The notes beneath the pieces were generated by a model that worked only from the letters and a program-made list of their open reading frames with translations, made no database searches and was not told where the DNA came from. This document shows, piece by piece, positions 41,172 through 45,609 of a stretch of 45,609 nt of DNA. The translations under genes and the position numbers were made by a program. Numbering within the stretch: position 1 is the stretch's first letter; the number at the start of each line of letters is the position of its first letter. Source of the stretch: Oscillospiraceae bacterium (GTDB lineage Bacteria; Bacillota; Clostridia; Oscillospirales; CAG-272); contig SVRY01000019.1 of the NCBI GenBank assembly GCA_015064585.1, positions 1 to 45,609 of the forward strand, given 5' to 3'.

Positions 41172-43421
41172 ATGCTTTGCAAAAGATGTAATAAACGCAT
41201 GGCGGTGGTGTTTATCACCCGTATGGAAAAGGACGGGCAGGTAAACGAGGGCTACTGTCTCAAATGCGCCAAAGAACTGGGGATCCAGCAGGTGGATCAG
41301 ATCATCAAGAATATGGGACTCACCGATGAGGATCTGGATGCGATGAGTGAGGAGATGGAAAACCTCAACCAACAGCTGGGCCTCCTCCCCGACGAGGTGG
41401 ACTCTCAGACTACGCCCACCTTCCCGCCCATGTTCGGCGGTTTGTTTCAGAAGAAGGAGGGCGGTGAGGAAAAGCCACCCAAAAACAATAAAGAGAAAAA
41501 GCAGGATAAAAAGCGTAAATTTCTCGAGCAATACGCCACCAATCTCAACCGTAAGCATCTGGAGGGAAAACTTGATCCCGTCATCGGACGAAAGAGCGAG
41601 ATCGAAAGAATGCTGCGCATTCTCAACCGCCGCACCAAAAATAATCCCGTGCTGATCGGTGAACCCGGTGTGGGTAAGACCGCCGTGGCCAATGCGTTGG
41701 CGCAGAAGATCGTGGCAGGGGAGGTCCCCGCAAAACTGCTGGGCAAGGAGGTTTACCTTCTGGATCTGACCGCACTGGTGGCGGGTACGCAGTTCCGCGG
41801 TCAATTTGAGAGCCGTATTAAAGGGCTCATCAATGAGGTGGTGGAACTGGGCAATATCATTCTCGTCATCGACGAGGTCCACAATCTTGTGGGCACGGGC
41901 GAGGGTGAGGGCAGTATGAATGCCGCTAATATCCTAAAGCCTGCTCTTGCCAACGGTGAGATTCAGGTGGTGGGCGCCACAACGTTGGCCGAGTACAGAA
42001 AATATATCGAAAAGGATGCCGCCCTGGAACGCCGCTTCCAACCCATTATGGTCAACGAGCCGAGCGTGGAGGAGACGGTGGAGATCTTAAAGGGTCTCAG
42101 AGACGTTTACGGAGCATACCATCACGTGCATATCTCCGATGCAATGCTCACACAGGCGGCGGTGATGAGTGAGCGCTATATCACCGACCGATTTTTGCCC
42201 GATAAGGCCATCGATCTGATCGACGAGGCTTCCAGCGGCGCCGCCATTGAAAACGTCAGTCAGAATCAAAAACTGAAACTTCAGTTTGAACTGGCCAACG
42301 TGCGCAGAAAGATCGATGCGCTGGACACCGAGGACGAGCAAAAGATGTTTGAGGAATCCGCACGGCTGAAAAGTGAGCAATGCCGTTTGGAGCAACAGCT
42401 TACCGAGTTTCAGGATCTGCCCGAGAACACCGAGCTGACCTTTGATCATATCGCCTACGTGCTGGAGCTGTGGACGGGTATCCCCGCCACGAAGATCAAA
42501 CAGCAGGAATTTGATAAGCTCAATCAGCTGAAGGAAAATCTCTCCGCCCGCATCATCGGGCAGGATGAGGCCATCAACGCTCTGTGCGCCGCCATCAAGC
42601 GCAGAAGAGTGGGTATCGGCTATAACCGCAGTCCCATTTCCTTTATCTTCACCGGCCCTACGGGCGTGGGTAAGACGGAGCTGGTGCGCCAACTGTCCCT
42701 GCAGCTTTTTGACTCCACCGAGGCACTTATCCGCGTGGATATGAGCGAGTATATGGAAAAGCATTCCGTCTCCAAGCTCATCGGCGCCCCGCCCGGATAC
42801 GTGGGCTACGACGATGCGGGTCAGCTGACGGAAAAGATCCGCCGCAAGCCTTACAGCGTGGTGCTTTTTGACGAGATCGAAAAGGCGCATCCCGACGTGC
42901 TCAATATTATGTTGCAGATGCTCGACGACGGTAAGCTTACCGATGCGCAGGGTCGCCACGTAAACTTTGAAAATACCATTATCGTGATGACCACCAACGC
43001 CTCGGCAGGGATGATGAACACCACGGGCTTTAATCGCGATACCACCGAGCTTGAAAAGGAAAAGGCCACCAAGGCACTGCTGACCTTCCTGCGCCCTGAG
43101 TTTGTCAACCGAATTGACGAGATCATTTCCTTTGCCCCCCTTACAAAGGAGACTGTCTCCCGTATTGCCGAGATCATGTTGGGTGATCTCAAAAAAGCAC
43201 TGGCCGACCGCGATATCACGCTGGAGTACACTCCTGCGGCACTTGCGTTTTTGGTGGATAAGGGCTTTGATGCAAAGTTTGGCGCCCGCTCCCTCAAGCG
43301 TACCATCCAGAGGGAACTGGAGGATCAGGCGGCGGAGATCATCATTTCCTCTTTCGATACTCCCATCCATAAGCTTTTCGCCGATGCCGCCGACGGGAAA
43401 CTTACCGTCACGGCAGAATAA
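41172..43421 (+). CDS. clpC: ClpC-like AAA+ unfoldase with McsA-like zinc finger
   Basis: A 749-aa protein. In place of the usual Clp-N repeats it starts with a zinc finger (C3, C6, C29, C32; YCLKCAKE) like that of the McsA arginine-kinase activator. Two AAA modules follow: Walker A GEPGVGKT (163-170) with ILVIDEVHN, then GPTGVGKTE (495-503) with VVLFDEIEKAHPDV. A coiled M-domain lies between them (about 380-420). TTGFN sits where the ClpP-binding [LIV]GF loop is expected. It probably unfolds substrates for ClpP. No ctsR, mcsA or mcsB is next to it. AAGGAG precedes the ATG. Confidence 0.88.
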   Translation: MLCKRCNKRMAVVFITRMEKDGQVNEGYCLKCAKELGIQQVDQIIKNMGLTDEDLDAMSEEMENLNQQLGLLPDEVDSQTTPTFPPMFGGLFQKKEGGEEKPPKNNKEKKQDKKRKFLEQYATNLNRKHLEGKLDPVIGRKSEIERMLRILNRRTKNNPVLIGEPGVGKTAVANALAQKIVAGEVPAKLLGKEVYLLDLTALVAGTQFRGQFESRIKGLINEVVELGNIILVIDEVHNLVGTGEGEGSMNAANILKPALANGEIQVVGATTLAEYRKYIEKDAALERRFQPIMVNEPSVEETVEILKGLRDVYGAYHHVHISDAMLTQAAVMSERYITDRFLPDKAIDLIDEASSGAAIENVSQNQKLKLQFELANVRRKIDALDTEDEQKMFEESARLKSEQCRLEQQLTEFQDLPENTELTFDHIAYVLELWTGIPATKIKQQEFDKLNQLKENLSARIIGQDEAINALCAAIKRRRVGIGYNRSPISFIFTGPTGVGKTELVRQLSLQLFDSTEALIRVDMSEYMEKHSVSKLIGAPPGYVGYDDAGQLTEKIRRKPYSVVLFDEIEKAHPDVLNIMLQMLDDGKLTDAQGRHVNFENTIIVMTTNASAGMMNTTGFNRDTTELEKEKATKALLTFLRPEFVNRIDEIISFAPLTKETVSRIAEIMLGDLKKALADRDITLEYTPAALAFLVDKGFDAKFGARSLKRTIQRELEDQAAEIIISSFDTPIHKLFADAADGKLTVTAE

Positions 43422-43431
43422 TATGTAACTT

Positions 43432-43462
43432 CTTTTTGGGGGAGGGAAATCCTTCCCCAAAA
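43432..43462 (+). terminator. Terminator after clpC
   Basis: CTTTTTGGGG...CCCCAAAAAG stem with an inner GAGG/CCTT pairing, between clpC and the tRNA promoter. Confidence 0.75.
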
Positions 43463-43476
43463 AGATAAAAAATCTC

Positions 43477-43505
43477 TTGACATCAGAGAAAGTTTGTGGT
43501 ATTAT
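43477..43505 (+). promoter_or_regulatory. Promoter of the tRNA cluster
   Basis: TTGACA (43477-43482), 17 bases, TATTAT (43500-43505), with the first tRNA 12 bases downstream. Confidence 0.88.
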
Positions 43506-43517
43506 ATTTGAGCATTT

Positions 43518-43591
43518 GCAGGTGTAGTTCAATGGTAGAACGCTAGCCTTCCAAGCTGGACACGTGGGTTCGATTCCCATCACCTGCTCCA
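43518..43591 (+). tRNA. tRNA-Gly (anticodon TCC), CCA encoded
   Basis: Acceptor GCAGGTG pairs with CACCTGC, discriminator T, encoded CCA. The anticodon loop CTTCCAA has TCC. GTTCGATTC in the T-loop region is normal. Confidence 0.96.
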
Positions 43592-43599
43592 AAGAGTAT

Positions 43600-43676
<77 letters not shown>

Positions 43677-43681
43677 AATAT

Positions 43682-43759
43682 GGTGGGTGTAGTTCAGTTG
43701 GTTAGAGCGCCAGATTGTGGCTCTGGAAATCGTGGGTTCGAGTCCCATCATCCACCCCA
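43682..43759 (+). tRNA. tRNA-His (anticodon GTG), CCA encoded
   Basis: Acceptor GTGGGTG pairs with CATCCAC. The extra 5' G (43682) faces discriminator C, as expected for tRNA-His. The anticodon loop TTGTGGC has GTG. It is followed by a short hairpin-like repeat GTGGATTTCA...TGAAATCCAC (43771-43796). Confidence 0.96.
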
Positions 43760-43806
43760 TTTATAAGGGAGTGGATTTCAAAGTATTGAAATCCACTCTT
43801 ACATTC

Positions 43807-43883
43807 TGGGATATAGCCAAGTCGGTAAGGCAACGGACTTTGACTCCGTCATTCCGCAGGTTCGAGTCCTGCTATCCCAACCA
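43807..43883 (+). tRNA. tRNA-Gln (anticodon TTG), CCA encoded
   Basis: Acceptor TGGGATA pairs with TATCCCA, discriminator A, encoded CCA. The anticodon loop CTTTGAC has TTG. Confidence 0.96.
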
Positions 43884-43884
43884 G

Positions 43885-43918
43885 AAAAAAGACCTTGTCG
43901 AAAGACAAGGTCTTTTTT
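43885..43918 (+). terminator. Terminator of the tRNA cluster
   Basis: AAAAAAGACCTTGTC-GAAA-GACAAGGTCTTTTTT, a perfect hairpin starting 2 bases after the tRNA-Gln CCA. Confidence 0.96.
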
Positions 43919-43919
43919 C

Positions 43920-44440
43920 AACGAAATCCACCCTTGCGGGTGGGTGAAATATTGCTTCGCAATGTGAAATACGCCTGCAGCGTGTGAAATTCGCCTCGAC
44001 GGCGAGTGGGTGGATTTCATTTCACTTGATGCGTTAACATCAAATTTCACAATTCACGAAGTGAATTATTTCACCGTGAGCGAAGCGAACGATTTCACTG
44101 AAAACTGCGAGAGTTCGAAGTCATATCCAAAACTGCCGAAAATATCTTTTGCGTAGCCCATAGACAGAAAAACCGACAAGTTTCGACTTGTCGGTTTTTC
44201 AACTAAATCCACCCTTGCGGGTGGGTGAAATCGTCTTCGACGATGAAATCCAACTTCGTTGGATGAAATCCGCCTCGACGGCGGATGGGTGGATTTAATT
44301 TCATCTGAGGCGTAGCCGAAGATTTCATCAGCGTTAGCTGATTTCATCCTTGCATCAGCAAGGATTTCATTTTTGCAAGACTTCGCTTTGATGATATGCA
44401 AGACTCCGTCTTGATGATATACACGGCTACGCCGTGATTT
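43920..44440. repeat. Mini-hairpin array with GTGAAAT/ATTTCAC separators
   Basis: Some fifteen small palindromes (for example CACCCTTGCGGGTG, TTGCTTCGCAA, TCGCCTCGACGGCGA, TTGATGCGTTAACATCAA, AATTCACGAAGTGAATT) are joined by GTGAAAT or ATTTCAT/ATTTCAC. A larger stem (GGTGGATTT-like, repeated near 43924 and 44206) and the terminator-like hairpin at 44168-44199 are embedded. No gene is seen between 43884 and 44632. Confidence 0.8.
44168..44199. terminator. Terminator-like hairpin inside the array
   Basis: AAAAACCGACAAG-TTTCGA-CTTGTCGGTTTTT, with A- and T-runs on both sides, so it could work in either direction. Confidence 0.7.
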
Positions 44441-44490
44441 TTAAAGAAAAAGCACACTCATAGAGCGGTACTCTTAAGGACAGTTTTTCA

Positions 44491-44526
44491 AAAAACGGCA
44501 TATCTCGAAAGAGGTATGCCGTTTTT
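44491..44526. terminator. Bidirectional terminator
   Basis: AAAAACGGCATATCTC-GAAA-GAGGTATGCCGTTTTT, one G-T pair. It lies downstream of the minus-strand glycoside hydrolase gene. Confidence 0.85.
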
Positions 44527-44580
44527 GCTTTTGTGTCTACAAAAGCAGTGCGTGTCAGGAAAATTGACAGAAGCGTAAAC

Positions 44581-44619
44581 GAACAAAGAGACTATCACAT
44601 TAAGAAAGTCTTTTTGTTC
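44581..44619 (-). terminator. Possible first terminator of the glycoside hydrolase gene
   Basis: GAACAAAGAGACT and AGTCTTTTTGTTC pair (12 of 13), starting about 14 bases after the stop at 44633 on the minus strand. Confidence 0.5.
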
Positions 44620-44632
44620 CTTATTTGCCCTA

Positions 44633-45609
44633 TTATTTTGCAAACACCCCGTAAATCAACGCCGAATATTTGTCGTTATCGGCGGAAAAGCATACGCTTT
44701 CGATCTCATCCGAGGAATCAACGGTAATATCAAGGCGATTGGCAACATATATCTCAAAGTTTTTGTCATATCCAAACGTCGCAAATCTTCCCGATTTTGT
44801 AGTGATCGGATCGATCTTCGACGAGCCTTTGAGTGCAAATGCCGTAGTTATATGAACACCGTTTTTCAGGGATATTGTTTCCGTTTTGCCGCTCTTATAG
44901 TTTATACTTACACAGCAAGCATCCTCACCGTATGTCCCGCCGAGAGGATAGCCCGACGTTATCGACGTGAGCCCTATGATCGAAATGATATCGGCGCGCC
45001 GACAGAGCTTAAAGGAAATAACCTTCTCTGATGACACCACCGTGGGGATTTTATCTATCGATGCGCCCGATTCAAATATCGGCCCCCTCTTTATCTGCCT
45101 GGCTCTTATTCGTTGCTTTGCATTAACATCGATCTTCGTAACAAGCTCAAAGAATCTGTCATCCTTCGGAGATTCAAGTTTTATATAATCCGACATGTCG
45201 GAAAATGTTTCAGATTCGTTTATCCAAAAAGCGACATCACCTTGATCGGCATTTTCGTCAAAAAGCCTGAGTCCCTCGCAAAAAGCGTTGAAAATAAGAT
45301 TCGGACGTCTGTATTTATCGACGAGAGCCTCCATAAGTACGCCGTCAACGCACGCCGGTCTGCCACGGTTATAGTCGTTGACCTCGGCAAAATACCAGAA
45401 AAACGCGCCGGCAAGTGCGCCGTCATCGGAGTTCGCATCGTAAAGCATTTTCATTTCACTCATAAAATCAAGAAGCAGATGAGGATTGTCGTAAACGTGA
45501 TAACCGCCCCACTCACTGAACAAAAGAGGCTTATCGTGAAGGATCTCCGCGCTTGTTTTTGATCTCTTAAACGTATCGGAATACGGGTGCATCGTATAAA
45601 AATCAAATT
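44633..45609 (-). CDS. Glycoside hydrolase, probably GH2-like clan A (5' end outside window)
   Basis: A partial protein of about 325 residues. The frame runs open through the window edge (the codons before the first internal ATG, at 45592, read F-D-F-Y-T), so the N-terminus is missing. PLLFSEWGGYHVYDNP carries a Glu where clan-A enzymes have the nucleophile at the end of a barrel strand. Then GAFFWYFAEVNDYNRGRP and NAFCEGLR close the TIM barrel. The last about 200 residues are beta-rich (a jelly-roll or Ig-like ending). It probably acts on plant or host glycans; the substrate is unknown. Confidence 0.7.
   Translation of the reverse strand, partial: FDFYTMHPYSDTFKRSKTSAEILHDKPLLFSEWGGYHVYDNPHLLLDFMSEMKMLYDANSDDGALAGAFFWYFAEVNDYNRGRPACVDGVLMEALVDKYRRPNLIFNAFCEGLRLFDENADQGDVAFWINESETFSDMSDYIKLESPKDDRFFELVTKIDVNAKQRIRARQIKRGPIFESGASIDKIPTVVSSEKVISFKLCRRADIISIIGLTSITSGYPLGGTYGEDACCVSINYKSGKTETISLKNGVHITTAFALKGSSKIDPITTKSGRFATFGYDKNFEIYVANRLDITVDSSDEIESVCFSADNDKYSALIYGVFAK

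Noticed and set aside
42087-43592. Long minus-strand ORF (501 aa) opposite clpC, running into the tRNA genes
   Set aside because: It overlaps ClpC motifs and tRNA-Gly; its first residues are a translation of the reverse tRNA, a common artefact.

Overview
The window looks like a chromosome segment from a gut-type Firmicute of class Clostridia. This is inferred from gene content and order: ruvC-ruvA-ruvB, ecfA1-ecfA2-ecfT-truA, an LTA-synthase-type sulfatase, a ClpC-like ATPase and a DUF2975/Xre pair. Most Shine-Dalgarno sites are strong AGGAGG types. The native flanks are roughly half G+C by eye, while the middle third is clearly A+T-richer.

Layout. Positions 1-10091 are native chromosome: an array of mini-hairpins; murC plus an AEC-family permease (minus strand); an operon of two paralogous small membrane proteins, an LtaS-like sulfatase, rpe and a methionine-gamma-lyase-like PLP enzyme (plus strand); then a DUF2975-Xre-DUF4173 operon (minus strand). 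Positions 10092-31350 are best read as one 21,259-bp transposon. It starts and ends with inverted GGCTCTTTTATAC (about 24 of 27 bp match) and is flanked on both sides by the 8-bp direct repeat AAATTTTT. Positions 31351-45609 are native again: repeat-rich spacer, the long ruvC-to-pgsA operon, clpC, four tRNA genes, a second mini-hairpin array, and the C-terminal part of a glycoside hydrolase cut by the window edge.

The transposon carries two convergent IS1595-like transposases at its left end. The first is ordinary in size and has a consensus promoter. The second is 829 aa and appears to be a fusion of an LHH-type HNH/Endo VII nuclease domain, an IS1595-type DDE core and C-terminal helix-turn-helix regions. 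A small HTH protein is divergent from it. Cargo: a three-gene set resembling a toxin-antitoxin-chaperone system (ADP-ribosyltransferase-like protein, 87-aa protein, SecB-like chaperone); small membrane proteins; a 2091-aa secreted Rhs/YD-repeat protein preceded by a possible 26-codon leader peptide and hairpins and followed by membrane proteins that could be immunity factors; a frameshifted tyrosine integrase; a membrane-anchored zinc-ribbon protein next to a zinc-ribbon/J-domain protein; and an ImmA/IrrE-like metallopeptidase with a SHOCT-like membrane protein. The cargo looks like a conflict and maintenance island.

The strongest candidates for something undescribed are the nuclease-transposase fusion with the 21-kb element it may move, the putative ART-antitoxin-SecB module, and the two modular mini-hairpin arrays.
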